From assembly GCA_965223755.1 (NCBI GenBank), contig CBDCXF010000002.1, positions 186,001-250,000 of the forward strand: a stretch of 64,000 nt of DNA. Reading direction: 5' to 3'. Made by a program: the position numbers and the translations under genes. A model generated the notes under the pieces. The model was not told where the DNA came from and ran no database searches. It saw only the letters and a list, made by a program, of their open reading frames with translations. Positions 49,402 through 59,015 of the stretch are shown here, piece after piece (positions within the stretch are counted from its first letter, which is position 1; each line of letters begins with the position of its first letter). Source of the DNA: CBDCXF01 sp965223755. GTDB taxonomy: Bacteria > Acidobacteriota > Thermoanaerobaculia > Multivoradales > JAHEKO01.

Positions 49402-50715
49402 TTAGCTTGCGCCGGCGAGATCGCGCACCGCTCTTTCCATCGCCTCAACCGTACGCTCGCTATCGTCCTCATGGAGGGAACACAAGGCGATGCGGAGGTA
49501 GCGCGGCGCGATCGACACGACGCCCACCGACTCGACATCGAGTAGCCGTCGTCGCACCTGCTCGGCGGTCAATCCCAAACGTTCCGGGATCTCGACCAAG
49601 GCGAAGCAGCCGGAATTGCAGGCGAGCGGAAGCAGTAAGTCGCGGTCCAGGCGGTCGAGAGCGTTGCGCACACGACGGTAACGGCGCCCCAGTTGCACCC
49701 GGATCGCTTCGATATCGGCGACGGTTTCTTTCGCTTGCAGGGCTTGCAACAGCACAACCTGCGCTGTCGCCGCCGGAGAGCCCAACAAAGCACGGGACAT
49801 GCACTTGATCTTGCTCTCAAGGATGGTGGCGAGTTCGCTGTCGACCGGTAGGCCAAAGGTAATGAAGCCAACACGGCCACCGAAATAACTGAACTCCTTG
49901 GTGCCACCGTCCAATTTGACCGCCAGGAGGTTCGGGTGCCGAGCCGCCACCACATCCCAAAACACAGACTTGGGATCGCAGTCGTCTTCGTAGACCAGTC
50001 CGGCATAGGCATCGTCAAAGATGGCCACGATGGGCCGCCGGTCTGCCGCCTGCAGCAATCCGTTCACGAAAACTCGACGCTCCTCATGATTGGGGAAGTA
50101 GCCACCGGGATTGGATGGGAAGTTGACGATGGTGACCGCCGGTTTACCTTCCGGTAGGCGATCCAACGACTTTTGCCAAGCATGAGGTTGAAAGACGCCT
50201 TCAACATAGGCCTCTTCGCTCTCGATCACCGCGCCACGACGCAGGGCAAACATCTGCGCGTAGTTGCCCCAGAAGGGAGTCGGCACCACCACCGACGTCT
50301 CCTCTTCGGCAAAGATGTCGGCAAGCAAGCTCAGACCGTGGCTGAGACCTACGGTAACGACCGGCAAGGACGACGGGAGTTCGTCGCCGATACCGCGCCG
50401 TTGCCAAGCGCGCCACGCAGCGCGCATTTCGGGCAGACCGCCGATCGGTGAATAGAGGATGGCACGGTCGCGATCGACGATGCCGGACAACGCCTCCTCG
50501 ACCGCCGACAGAGCCAAGGGGCGGCCTTTGCCGTCGGTGATCTGGCCGATGGTCGCGTTGACCTCCTTGCCCCTTGCCTCTGCCGCTTGCTCGGGGATGT
50601 CTGCAGGCATGGTCGCGGCACGACCGAGCGCGGAGAGACACTTCGCCAGTTGCGGATGATGCTCTGAGAGAAACTGCCACTGGCGTTCGCCCTCACTCGC
50701 CGCCTGGTTGGGCAC
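49402..50715 (-). CDS. PLP-dependent aminotransferase, class I/II
   Basis: A 437-residue fold-type I aminotransferase. The opening VNATIGQITDGKGRPLALSA binds substrate, FPSNPGGYFPN is the usual 'NPxG' region, FDDAYAGLVYEDD carries the Asp and Tyr that contact PLP, and the lysine is in GGTKEFSYFGGRVGF. Substrate specificity is not decided by these motifs. A GTG start is used, 8 bases after AGGAG. It lies 79 bases downstream of the ArsR-type regulator on the same strand and could be in its unit. Confidence 0.88.
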   Translation of the reverse strand: MPNQAASEGERQWQFLSEHHPQLAKCLSALGRAATMPADIPEQAAEARGKEVNATIGQITDGKGRPLALSAVEEALSGIVDRDRAILYSPIGGLPEMRAAWRAWQRRGIGDELPSSLPVVTVGLSHGLSLLADIFAEEETSVVVPTPFWGNYAQMFALRRGAVIESEEAYVEGVFQPHAWQKSLDRLPEGKPAVTIVNFPSNPGGYFPNHEERRVFVNGLLQAADRRPIVAIFDDAYAGLVYEDDCDPKSVFWDVVAARHPNLLAVKLDGGTKEFSYFGGRVGFITFGLPVDSELATILESKIKCMSRALLGSPAATAQVVLLQALQAKETVADIEAIRVQLGRRYRRVRNALDRLDRDLLLPLACNSGCFALVEIPERLGLTAEQVRRRLLDVESVGVVSIAPRYLRIALCSLHEDDSERTVEAMERAVRDLAGAS

Positions 50716-50794
50716 GTTTCAAGCTCCTTGTAGCTTTCGTTCGCGATGTCTACGACCTAGCCAGCATCGCGACTCATGACGAACCTGAGTCGAC

Positions 50795-51208
50795 TCACCA
50801 CACACGCCACTCGGCCGCCGTAGCTGAGGCAGTCGAAGCGTGGCGCGGGGCTGTGGACGGCCCGATTGCCCCAGTGATCCCACTGAGCGCCGTGGCCAAT
50901 TGACTCAATGACGAATCGCGCAGGGAGTAAACCCTTTGCCGGCCGTGAGACTCGACCGCCACCACGCCGCCGCTGAGCAAAACCTTGAGGTGGCGGGAGA
51001 TCGCCGGTGCGCTGATCTTGAAGCCATCCCCTAACTCGGTCGCCGACTGGGGTCCAGCGGCCAGGCGCTCGACGATCTGCCAGCGCACCGGATCGGCCAA
51101 CGCCTTGGTCGTCTGCACGATTCCGTCCACCTGAGCACCACTCCTTGTGGGCGTCTTTTTGCTGGAGCTTGCCCTTTTGACCTTGGTCTTACGCTTCGCC
51201 TTGCTCAT
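50795..51208 (-). CDS. ArsR-family winged-helix regulator
   Basis: A 137-residue protein from ATG 51208 with a Lys/Arg-rich N-terminal tail (about 1-28). The winged helix covers about 30-110 (ALADPVRWQIVERLAAGPQSATEL, then SAPAISRHLKVL, then GRQRVYSL). No metal-binding cysteines are seen, so it belongs to the non-metal branch of the family. The C-terminal tail is Ala/Ser-rich. It is divergent from the TetR-RND operon and precedes an aminotransferase gene. TAAGAT lies 7 bases before the ATG. Confidence 0.9.
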   Translation of the reverse strand: MSKAKRKTKVKRASSSKKTPTRSGAQVDGIVQTTKALADPVRWQIVERLAAGPQSATELGDGFKISAPAISRHLKVLLSGGVVAVESHGRQRVYSLRDSSLSQLATALSGITGAIGPSTAPRHASTASATAAEWRVW

Positions 51209-51215
51209 AGGCACG

Positions 51216-51221
51216 ATCTTA
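51216..51221 (-). promoter_or_regulatory. -10 hexamer TAAGAT, candidate leaderless promoter
   Basis: TAAGAT on the minus strand ends 7 bases before the ATG of the ArsR-family gene. CGTGCCT lies between, with no ribosome-binding site. Confidence 0.4.
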
Positions 51222-51293
51222 GTGCAGGTCGGCGAGGCGGGCGAATTCCGCCTTGGATTCCCTGTCTGCCAGAAATCTGAAACCTTCCAAATC

Positions 51294-51313
51294 ATTCAAA
51301 CGTATGTTTGAAT
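51294..51313. promoter_or_regulatory. Palindromic operator upstream of tetR
   Basis: ATTCAAAC-GTAT-GTTTGAAT is a perfect 8-bp inverted repeat with a 4-base centre, 28 bases before the TetR ATG. Such sites are typical for TetR autoregulation of an efflux operon. Confidence 0.75.
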
Positions 51314-51341
51314 TATCGCGGCACCACCGCGAGGAGTCCCG

Positions 51342-51971
51342 ATGAGTCAGGCCGACACCACCCGAGAGCGCATCCTCGATACCGCCGAGAGACTGTTCAG
51401 CGAACACAGCATCTCCGACACTTCCCTGCGCGCGATCACCACCGCCTCGAAGGTGAATCTCGCAGCCGTCCACTACCACTTCGGATCCAAAGCAGAACTC
51501 GCTCGGGCAGTCGTAGCAAGACGTCTGGAGCCTTTGAATGACGAGCGAATGAAGCGTCTGCAGGACGTTCTCAAGCAGGAGGACGGGAACGTCGAGGGTA
51601 TTGTGCGCGCCTTCGTCGAACCGGCACTCAACACCGCCATTGAACACCCCGCAGGACCGCGGTTCGCCCGCATGCTGGCGCGCGCGCTGGTGGATCCGCA
51701 CAAAGACATTCGCGCTGTGGTTTTCGATGCCTTTCGCGAAACCGGGCCCGCTTTTCGCGCCGCCCTGGGGCGGGCGTTACCCGAGCTGTCCGACGACGAA
51801 CTCAACTGGCGCACTCAATTCATGGTCGGATCGTTGGCGCACACCGTCACTCGGTGTAGCTCGGATGACGATCTGCCCATTCCGGTCAAGCGTGAAGACG
51901 CCGCGACCTTGAGCGCACGACTCACGCGTTTCTTGACCGCCGGATTGACGGTCGAGGAGGTACGACGGTGA
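51342..51971 (+). CDS. TetR-family regulator of the RND operon
   Basis: A 209-residue regulator. The N-terminal helix-turn-helix (about 8-53) has RERILDTAERLFSEHSISDTSLRAITTASKVNLAAVHYHF, and the C-terminal ligand domain follows. GAGGAG precedes the ATG. The stop overlaps the GTG of the outer-membrane factor by 4 bases, so it heads a four-gene operon with the efflux genes. It would be expected to bind the palindrome at 51294-51313 and be released by an efflux substrate. Confidence 0.92.
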   Translation: MSQADTTRERILDTAERLFSEHSISDTSLRAITTASKVNLAAVHYHFGSKAELARAVVARRLEPLNDERMKRLQDVLKQEDGNVEGIVRAFVEPALNTAIEHPAGPRFARMLARALVDPHKDIRAVVFDAFRETGPAFRAALGRALPELSDDELNWRTQFMVGSLAHTVTRCSSDDDLPIPVKREDAATLSARLTRFLTAGLTVEEVRR

Positions 51972-53410
51972 ATCTGAAAACCGTTGTTGTTGCGGTCACG
52001 CTGATTGCCTCTGCCTGCTCGGTTCCGGTTTCGAGCCCGGAGATCGATGCGCCACAGCCGCCACCGGCTTGGACTTCCCCGCTGACCGCCGACCTTGAAT
52101 CCCATCCGCGGTGGTGGGAAGCATTTGAGGCGCCGGGCCTGACAGCGGCGATTGAAACCGCTCTCCAGGAAAGCCCCACGCTCGAAGCGCAGAGAGCCCG
52201 ACTCGAAGCCGCCGCGGCGCAGGCGCGCATCGCCGGCGCCCAGCTCAAGCCGCAATTCGGCCTCGGTGTCAACGGAGCCAGACGACGGCAGAACTTCATT
52301 GGCCTGCCCATCCCCGGCTCCGGCGGCGATGTTCTGACCTCGACCAGCACGACCGTGGGCGTTTCTCTCGACACCTCTTGGGAAATCGACCTTTGGGGAC
52401 GCGGCCGCGCTGCCAGAGCCGCAGCCGAATCTGGAGTGGTTGCCAGCGAAAGGGACCTCGCCGCAGCCCAACTATCGGTTGCGGCACAGACCGCCAAGGT
52501 CTGGACGGCGCTGGCGGAAGCCGCGGCCCAGGTCCGATTGGCGCAAGAGACGGTCGACAACCGCGATCGCGCCGCCAAGCGTATCGACCGTCGTTTCGAG
52601 TTGGGCATCGCCTCGGCTCTGCAAGTGCGGCTGGCCCGTAGCGAAGCCGAAACCGCCCGCGCCGATTTTGCCCAGAGCGAGCAAGCCGCCGACGCTTTGC
52701 GCCGACAGCTCGAAACCTTGCTGCGCGGCTATCCGGAGGGATCTATCGAGGCCGGGCCGCTCCCCGAGTTGCCGCCTTTAGCGAGTTCCGGTTTGCCGGC
52801 CGAACTCATCGCCCGCCGCCCGGACTTGCAGGCTCTTGAGGCACGGCTGGCGCAGGCCGGTTTCGGGCTCGCCGAAGCTAAACGCTCGCTCTACCCCAGG
52901 CTCAGCCTCAATGGCTCCATTGGCCGCACCGGCAGCGAGATGCAGAACTTGTTGGAGAGCGACTTCGACGTTTGGAGTCTCGCCGGCGGTTTGCTCCAAC
53001 CTCTATTCCAAGGCGGACGTTTGCGGGCTGGAGTCGACCTCGCTGAAGCTCGGGTCGACGAACTGGTCGCGCTCTACGTGCAGACTCTGCTCGAAGCCTA
53101 TCGCGAAGTGGAAACGCGTTTAGCGGCCGAGTCAACGCTCGCCGACCTCGAAACTGCCCTCGCTCGCGCCGAGGAAGAAAGCCGGGCGGCGGCTGAACTC
53201 GCCGAGCGCGAGTACGCGCGCGGGGTCAGCGACTACCTCACCGTGCTGCGGTCGCAAACCGACAACTTCAACGCTGCGCGGCGCCGGTTGAGCGTCCGGG
53301 CGCAGCGCCTCACCAACCGCATCGACCTCCACCTGGCTCTTGGCAATGGACTCACCATCCCGGCGAACTCCGCGACGGACGACTCGCAAGGAAACTCTGA
53401 AGATGTCTAG
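51968..53410 (+). CDS. RND efflux outer-membrane factor lipoprotein (NodT/OprM type)
   Basis: A 480-residue TolC-family outer-membrane channel with an N-terminal lipobox (IASAC). The two helical-barrel repeats are visible, with ARRQNFIGLP and LSWEIDLWGRGRAAR-type sequence in the first and LIARRPDLQALEARLAQAGFGLAEAKRSLYPRLSLNGS in the second. It starts at GTG inside the TetR stop and overlaps the next gene by 8 bases. It would provide the exit duct for the pump encoded downstream. Confidence 0.93.
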   Translation: MNLKTVVVAVTLIASACSVPVSSPEIDAPQPPPAWTSPLTADLESHPRWWEAFEAPGLTAAIETALQESPTLEAQRARLEAAAAQARIAGAQLKPQFGLGVNGARRRQNFIGLPIPGSGGDVLTSTSTTVGVSLDTSWEIDLWGRGRAARAAAESGVVASERDLAAAQLSVAAQTAKVWTALAEAAAQVRLAQETVDNRDRAAKRIDRRFELGIASALQVRLARSEAETARADFAQSEQAADALRRQLETLLRGYPEGSIEAGPLPELPPLASSGLPAELIARRPDLQALEARLAQAGFGLAEAKRSLYPRLSLNGSIGRTGSEMQNLLESDFDVWSLAGGLLQPLFQGGRLRAGVDLAEARVDELVALYVQTLLEAYREVETRLAAESTLADLETALARAEEESRAAAELAEREYARGVSDYLTVLRSQTDNFNAARRRLSVRAQRLTNRIDLHLALGNGLTIPANSATDDSQGNSEDV

Positions 53411-54569
53411 ATCGAGAAAAAAATGGCTGTTGCCGCTGGCGATCCTCGGCGGTTCAGCCGCCATCGCCATGTTTGTAGTGGCCTTGCGACCGGCTCCGCA
53501 GACGCAGGAGCGGCCCAAAGTGCTGCCCATCGTCGAGACCATCGCAGTCCAGCCACAGACGATCACCGTCACCGTCGAATCGCAAGGAACGGTTGAGGCG
53601 ACCACCGAGACGACTTTGGTCGCGCAAGTTCCCGGCACCATCGAAAGCGTCGGCTCCGGCTTGGCGGATGGAGCCCTTGTGCGTGCAGGAGAGGTGCTGG
53701 CGATCATCGACCGACGGGACTACCAGCTCGCGGTGACTGGGGCCGAGGCGGCGCTGGCACAAACCAAACTCGGCCTCGAACTGGAGCAAGCGCGTTCGGC
53801 GGCGGCGCAGGAGGAATGGAGGGAACTGGGTAAAGGCGAAGCACCGCCGCTGGCGGCGCGCGAACCACAGGTCGCCGAAGCCCAAGCCGCAGTCGCGGCC
53901 GCAGAAGCCAACCTCGAACAGGCGCGTCTGGCCCTCAACCGCACGCATATCCGTGCCCCTTTCAACGGCAGGGTGCGCGCCAAGCTGGCCGATCGCGGGC
54001 AGTACGTCGCCCCGGGGACGCCGGTCGCACAAGTGATCAGCACCGACCGCGCTGAAATTCCCCTAACCGTCGCGCAGTCTGACCTCCGCTTCCTGAAAGC
54101 CGGCCTCACGACCGCAAAAAACCCCCGGATTCCCGTCGATGTCACCAGCGACGGGCAAGGCCGCTGGCCGGCCACGATCGTTCGATCGTCCGGAGAAATC
54201 GACCCGCGGTCGCGGATGATGACCGTGACGGCCGCAATCGACGACCCGCTCGCGCTTGAGCGCGACGGAGCGGCTCTACCGTTCGGTTCGTTCGTGACTG
54301 CCGCGATCCAAGGCATCGAGGTGGACGGCATCTACGTGCTTCCGCGCTCGGCGTTACGCGGCGAGGATCGTGTTCTGGTGCTGAGCGGTGACACCTTGTC
54401 ATTCCGACAAGTCGAGGTTTTGCGTATCGAGGCCGATCGCGTCTTGGTTCGTAGCGGTCTCGATTCCGGCGAAGAGGTCTGCGTCTCGGCGCTCGAAGCG
54501 CCGGTCGACGGCATGCGGGTCGCCTTGCGTAGCATCGAAGTTGAAGAACAGGACGAGGTGCGGCCGTGA
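53403..54569 (+). CDS. RND efflux periplasmic adaptor
   Basis: A 388-residue membrane-fusion protein from ATG 53403, which lies within the end of the preceding gene. One membrane helix (about 7-26) anchors it. A lipoyl/barrel-sandwich half (about 45-90), an alpha-hairpin (about 100-150) and the second half (NRTHIRAPFNGRVRAKLADRGQYVAPGTPV) follow, then the beta-barrel. It links the inner-membrane pump to the outer-membrane factor. The stop overlaps the pump gene start by 4 bases. Confidence 0.93.
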   Translation: MSRSRKKWLLPLAILGGSAAIAMFVVALRPAPQTQERPKVLPIVETIAVQPQTITVTVESQGTVEATTETTLVAQVPGTIESVGSGLADGALVRAGEVLAIIDRRDYQLAVTGAEAALAQTKLGLELEQARSAAAQEEWRELGKGEAPPLAAREPQVAEAQAAVAAAEANLEQARLALNRTHIRAPFNGRVRAKLADRGQYVAPGTPVAQVISTDRAEIPLTVAQSDLRFLKAGLTTAKNPRIPVDVTSDGQGRWPATIVRSSGEIDPRSRMMTVTAAIDDPLALERDGAALPFGSFVTAAIQGIEVDGIYVLPRSALRGEDRVLVLSGDTLSFRQVEVLRIEADRVLVRSGLDSGEEVCVSALEAPVDGMRVALRSIEVEEQDEVRP

Positions 54570-57500
54570 ACAAGATGGTCGCTTGGTTCGCCGAGAACGG
54601 GGTTGCCTCCAACCTACTGATGGTCTTCATCTTGGTAGCGGGAGCCCTGTCACTCACCACCCTCACCAACGAAGTCTTTCCTGAATTTTCTGCCGACCAG
54701 ATCTCGGTGCGCGTTACCTACCCAGGCGCGGCGCCGGAGGAGGTCGAGGAAGCCATCGTGCAACGGATCGAGGAGCGCGTTCAGGATCTGGAGGGAATCG
54801 AAGAGATCAATTCCACCGCCAGCGAGAACGTCGGCACGGTATTGATCAAAGTCGACGAAGGGGCCTCGGTCGAAGAGTTGCTGAGCGATGTCAAATCGAG
54901 AGTCGACGCCATCGACACCTTCCCGGAAGAGGCCGAAGAGCCGGTCATCGAAGAAGTCGTCATTCGCCGCCAGGTCATCAATGTGGCAGTGGCCGGGAAC
55001 GCCGAAGAAAAGACGCTGCGCAGCATCGCCGAGCGCATCCGCGAGGATCTGTTGGCGCGACCCGAGATTTCCCAGGCCGACACCGCTGCGGTGCGCCCGT
55101 TTGAAATCTTGATCGAAGTGTCGGAGAGCGCCCTGCGCCGTTACGGGTTGACTTTCGATCAAGTCGCCAACGCCATGCGCCTCGCCTCCCTCGACCTTCC
55201 AGGCGGTTCGGTGGACAGCAGCGCCGGCCAGGTTCTACTGCGCACCGAGAGCCAAGCCATGCGCGGCGATGAGTTCGAGGTGTTGCCACTGTCGACGCTT
55301 TCCGATGGGACACGCCTGCAGGTCAGTGATGTCGGGCGCGTCGTCGACGGATTCGCCGAAACCGATCAATCGGCCCGTTTTGACGGCAAGCCCACCGCCA
55401 TGGTCCAGGTTTACCGCGTCGGCGATCAGGACGCGATTGCCATCGCCGATTCGGTCAAGGACTACGTTGCCGACGCGCAGCGCTGGATCCCTGAAGGAAT
55501 CGAGGTCACGACTTGGCAGGACGACACCAAGATTCTGCGCAGTCGCTTGAACCTGCTATTGCGCAACGGCCGCGCCGGTTTGATCTTGGTGTTTCTGGTT
55601 CTCGCCTTGTTTTTGCGACTGCAGCTCGCCGGCTGGGTGGCACTCGGCATCCCGATCTCGTTCCTGGGGGCCATCGCGCTGATGCCCACTCTGGACGTGA
55701 CCATCAATCTGATTTCGCTGTTCGCCTTCATTGTCGTCCTGGGCATCGTTGTCGACGACGCCATCATCGTCGGCGAAAACATCTATACCGAATTTCAAAC
55801 CGGTCACAGAGGTCTGCCAGCCGTGATCTCGGGCGCGCAGCAGGTGGCGACGCCGGTGACCTTCGCGGTACTCACGACAGTCGCTGCGTTTGCCCCGCTG
55901 CTCAACATTCCCGGCGCCACCGGCAAGATCATGCGCGTCATTCCCTTGATCGTGATCCCAACGTTGGCGTTCTCGTTGATCGAGTCGTTGTTGATTCTGC
56001 CCAACCATCTTTTGCACGTTTCTTTCGAGGAACCCAAGTCGTGGTTCTTCGGCGGCTGGCGCAAGATCCAATTGAAAGTCAGCGCCCTGCTCAACTACAA
56101 CATCGAGAACTGGTACAAGCCGACTTTGGAGCGCGCCATTCGCTGGCGCTATGTAACCGCGGCGGCCGCGGTCGGGGCACTGGTCGTCACCGGTTCGCTC
56201 ATCTCCGCCGGCCTGATCCGCTTTACTTTCTTTCCGCCGGTTGAAGCCGATAATGTCGTTTCGCTCCTCACCATGCCACTCGGCACGCCCGCCGACACCA
56301 CTTCGACCGCCATGCGCCAGATCGAGCGCGCGGCACTCGAACTCGAAGAGGAGCTGGAGGCCGAGTACGGCGAGGAAATCGTCTCCCACATTCTGACCTC
56401 GATTGGCGAGCAGCCCTACCGGGCGGCCCAGAACCGCGGCGGCAATAGCGATCTGCCGGTGGCTGCGCCGCATGTGGCCGAAGTCAATGTCGAACTCACC
56501 CCCGCAGAGGACAGGTCCATCACCAGCCCCGAGATCGCGGCCCGCTGGCGCGACAAGTCCGGGCAGATCGCCGGCGCGGTTGAGCTGTCGTTCGTGTCGT
56601 CGCTGTTCAGCACCGGTGACCCGATCGACGTGCGGTTGTCGGGGCCCGACGTCGAGGCGCTGTCTCAAGCAGCTACAGAACTCAAAGAACGGCTCGGCAC
56701 CTACGCAGGAGTCAGCGACATCACCGACTCGTTCCGCGCCGGCAAGCAGGAGCTGCTGCTCAACATCACCCCCGAAGCACAGGCCGCCGGGCTGACACTC
56801 GGCGATGTCGCGCGCCAGACGCGGCAGGCGTTTTACGGAGAAGAAGTCCAGCGCATTCAGCGCGGGCGGGACGAGATCAAAGTCATGGTGCGGCTTCCAG
56901 AGTCCGATCGCAAGTCTTTGGCGGCGCTCGAGACCCTCCGCTTTCGCACTCCGACGGGAGTCGAGGTTCCCTTCTCCACCGCGGTGGACGCCGATCTCAC
57001 CCGCGGTCCAGCGACGATTCAAAGAACCGATCGCCAGCGCGTGGTGCGCGTTTCGTCGGACCTCGACGTAGAGGTTGGCAACGCCAACCAAATCCTCAGC
57101 GATCTCTCAGCCAACTTCCTCCCCGACCTCGCCGACCGCTACCCAGGCCTGCGGTACGCCTACGTCGGTCAGCAGCAGGAACAGCGAGAAACGATCGGCG
57201 GCTTGGTGCGCGGATTCACGCTGGCGCTGATCATCATTTATTCGTTGCTGGCGATTCCCTTCAAGTCCTACCTTCAGCCGGCGATCGTCATGTGTGCGAT
57301 TCCGTTCGGGCTGGTGGGCGCCGTCTGGGGGCATCTGGTGATGGGATACGACCTCACCATCTTGTCCGGGTTTGGAGCTGTCGCCCTCACCGGAGTGGTG
57401 GTCAACGATAGTCTGGTGATGGTCGATTTCATCAATCGGGCGCGGGCGGCGGGAGCGTCAATCTTCGATGCCATTCGCCAAGCAGGGGCGCAGAGATTCC

Positions 57501-57769
57501 GTCCCATTCTGCTCACCTCCTTGACCACCTTCGCCGGCCTCACACCACTGCTGCTGGAGCGCAGTTTGCAAGCTCAGTTCTTGATCCCGATGGCGTTGTC
57601 GCTGGCCTTCGGAATTTTGTTTGCCACCGCCATCGTGCTGGTGTTGGTGCCGACTCTCTACGCCATCCTCGAAGACTTGCGCGGTCGCGAGCTGGGCGAC
57701 TCAGAGGTCAAGTGCGAGGACTCCGATCCTCCCTACCTGGAAGATCTCGATCCCCAGCCGGCGACCTAG
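54566..57769 (+). CDS. RND family efflux transporter, inner-membrane pump
   Basis: A 1067-residue pump of the AcrB/HAE family, a proton-driven exporter of hydrophobic compounds or drugs. The N-terminal helix (about 14-34) precedes the porter domain with YPGAAPEEVEEAI. TM4 has the proton-relay Asp pair in VVDDAIIVGENIY, and a second set of helices ends with the GVVVNDSLVMVDFINRAR relay. It starts at GTG within the adaptor stop codon. The C-terminal tail is acidic. The compounds exported are not told by sequence. Confidence 0.94.
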   Translation: MNKMVAWFAENGVASNLLMVFILVAGALSLTTLTNEVFPEFSADQISVRVTYPGAAPEEVEEAIVQRIEERVQDLEGIEEINSTASENVGTVLIKVDEGASVEELLSDVKSRVDAIDTFPEEAEEPVIEEVVIRRQVINVAVAGNAEEKTLRSIAERIREDLLARPEISQADTAAVRPFEILIEVSESALRRYGLTFDQVANAMRLASLDLPGGSVDSSAGQVLLRTESQAMRGDEFEVLPLSTLSDGTRLQVSDVGRVVDGFAETDQSARFDGKPTAMVQVYRVGDQDAIAIADSVKDYVADAQRWIPEGIEVTTWQDDTKILRSRLNLLLRNGRAGLILVFLVLALFLRLQLAGWVALGIPISFLGAIALMPTLDVTINLISLFAFIVVLGIVVDDAIIVGENIYTEFQTGHRGLPAVISGAQQVATPVTFAVLTTVAAFAPLLNIPGATGKIMRVIPLIVIPTLAFSLIESLLILPNHLLHVSFEEPKSWFFGGWRKIQLKVSALLNYNIENWYKPTLERAIRWRYVTAAAAVGALVVTGSLISAGLIRFTFFPPVEADNVVSLLTMPLGTPADTTSTAMRQIERAALELEEELEAEYGEEIVSHILTSIGEQPYRAAQNRGGNSDLPVAAPHVAEVNVELTPAEDRSITSPEIAARWRDKSGQIAGAVELSFVSSLFSTGDPIDVRLSGPDVEALSQAATELKERLGTYAGVSDITDSFRAGKQELLLNITPEAQAAGLTLGDVARQTRQAFYGEEVQRIQRGRDEIKVMVRLPESDRKSLAALETLRFRTPTGVEVPFSTAVDADLTRGPATIQRTDRQRVVRVSSDLDVEVGNANQILSDLSANFLPDLADRYPGLRYAYVGQQQEQRETIGGLVRGFTLALIIIYSLLAIPFKSYLQPAIVMCAIPFGLVGAVWGHLVMGYDLTILSGFGAVALTGVVVNDSLVMVDFINRARAAGASIFDAIRQAGAQRFRPILLTSLTTFAGLTPLLLERSLQAQFLIPMALSLAFGILFATAIVLVLVPTLYAILEDLRGRELGDSEVKCEDSDPPYLEDLDPQPAT

Positions 57770-57785
57770 TCTCCAAAACGAAAGT

Positions 57786-57827
57786 GGGCCGGAGGGTCTA
57801 CCCCCCCGGCCCCGGGATCCGGTTTTT
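57786..57827 (+). terminator. Probable terminator after the RND operon
   Basis: GGGCCGG (57786-57792) pairs with CCGGCCC (57806-57812), followed by a short CCGG hairpin and TTTTT (57823-57827). It lies 16 bases after the pump gene, between it and the convergent M43 protease gene. Confidence 0.55.
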
Positions 57828-57874
57828 CGTCAAGCTCGCCTGTTTTCAAGGCCGCTTGGCAAAAGACCTCCTGT

Positions 57875-58783
57875 TTACAGGCTCGGCTTGTAGGTTGCCA
57901 CCGAATCGTTCATGCGCGTGGCCTGCCCACCCGTGAACTCATCCATGCAGGCATCGTCGGTGTAATCCATGAAGTTGGTGATCGGATCCAACCCCGCCTG
58001 GGCGCAAGTGTCACGCCCCACCGGGCAGCCGTAGGCCGCGCTGGCCTCGTATGGGGTATCGGCGACACTGTCGCCGGGGGCGTTACAACCACCCTGGAAG
58101 GTGTGGTACAGCCCCAGGTAGTGGCCGACCTCGTGGGTACCGGTGTCGCCCTCGTCGTACGGCGCGGCGCTACCGCCGGGCAAGCTCGAGTAGAGCGCCA
58201 CGACGCCGTGCATGAAGCTGTCCTCGGGATAGTCCCAAGGAAAGTACGCGTAGCCGAGGATGCCACCGCCGGGCTTGCAGGTGTAGAAGTTGAGGTTGTG
58301 TGCCGGGTCGACGGCCAACGAGCGCTTCATCTTGCGCTCGGCGCCGCCGCCGCAGCCGGTAAACCAGCGGTTGTTCTTGACCCGATTGATGCCGCCCATA
58401 GTGAACGAAAAGCCGGTGCCGGCGTAAGCCGCGTTGAGCACGTCCAGTTGGTCCCAGAGCATCGCGTCGGGAATGTTGCCCTCGACGCCCTTCCGTTTGT
58501 CGTCCTGGTAGACGACGTGAAACCAAACAGGAATGGGACCCGCCGCCTCCATCGACGCCCCTGGCTGCACGCCCATCATGGAACGGAATTCGGCAATGCG
58601 TCGATCGATCGCCGCTTGCGCAGCCGGATGGGGATCGACCACCGCGCAGCGCGAGCCGCGAACGATGTCGCCATTCGGACCCCGAAAATGGATATCACCG
58701 GCAATACCGCCCGGGGGGGCAGCGGTCACGGTGCCAGCGGCGAGCAGTGAGCACAGCATCGCCACGGTGAGACGTTGATTCAT
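57875..58783 (-). CDS. Secreted M43-family zinc metalloprotease (pappalysin-like)
   Basis: A 302-residue exported protease. A strong AGGAGG precedes the ATG and the signal peptide ends near TVTAAPP. The zinc site HEVGHYLGLYH is at residues 217-227, and the Met-turn is in TNFMDYTDDACMDEF. Cysteines at about 144, 169 and after 232 suggest disulfides. M43 (cytophagalysin/pappalysin) enzymes are secreted endopeptidases. The gene is alone on the minus strand; the 232-base gap beyond it shows no gene. Confidence 0.93.
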   Translation of the reverse strand: MNQRLTVAMLCSLLAAGTVTAAPPGGIAGDIHFRGPNGDIVRGSRCAVVDPHPAAQAAIDRRIAEFRSMMGVQPGASMEAAGPIPVWFHVVYQDDKRKGVEGNIPDAMLWDQLDVLNAAYAGTGFSFTMGGINRVKNNRWFTGCGGGAERKMKRSLAVDPAHNLNFYTCKPGGGILGYAYFPWDYPEDSFMHGVVALYSSLPGGSAAPYDEGDTGTHEVGHYLGLYHTFQGGCNAPGDSVADTPYEASAAYGCPVGRDTCAQAGLDPITNFMDYTDDACMDEFTGGQATRMNDSVATYKPSL

Positions 58784-59015
58784 CTTCTCCTCCTTTTACT
58801 GAATCAGTTTTGTGCGCAAGCCGTCGGTCGATCGAGACCCTGCGTCTCAATTCTCCGACCGCTCCCTTCTACGAACGGCGCCAGTCTAGGAGGACTACAG
58901 AACGGACACCAAGGACGGCCGTCACACTTCGCAGTTTTTTACAACAATGAGTCAGGTCTCCAGGCAGGGCACTAGGCCAAATCGCCTGCGAACAAGCAAG
59001 AACTCGGATTGCGAT

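Noticed and set aside
55556..57091. A 511-codon frame antisense to the RND pump
   Set aside because: Antisense to a highly conserved transporter, with no recognisable domain.
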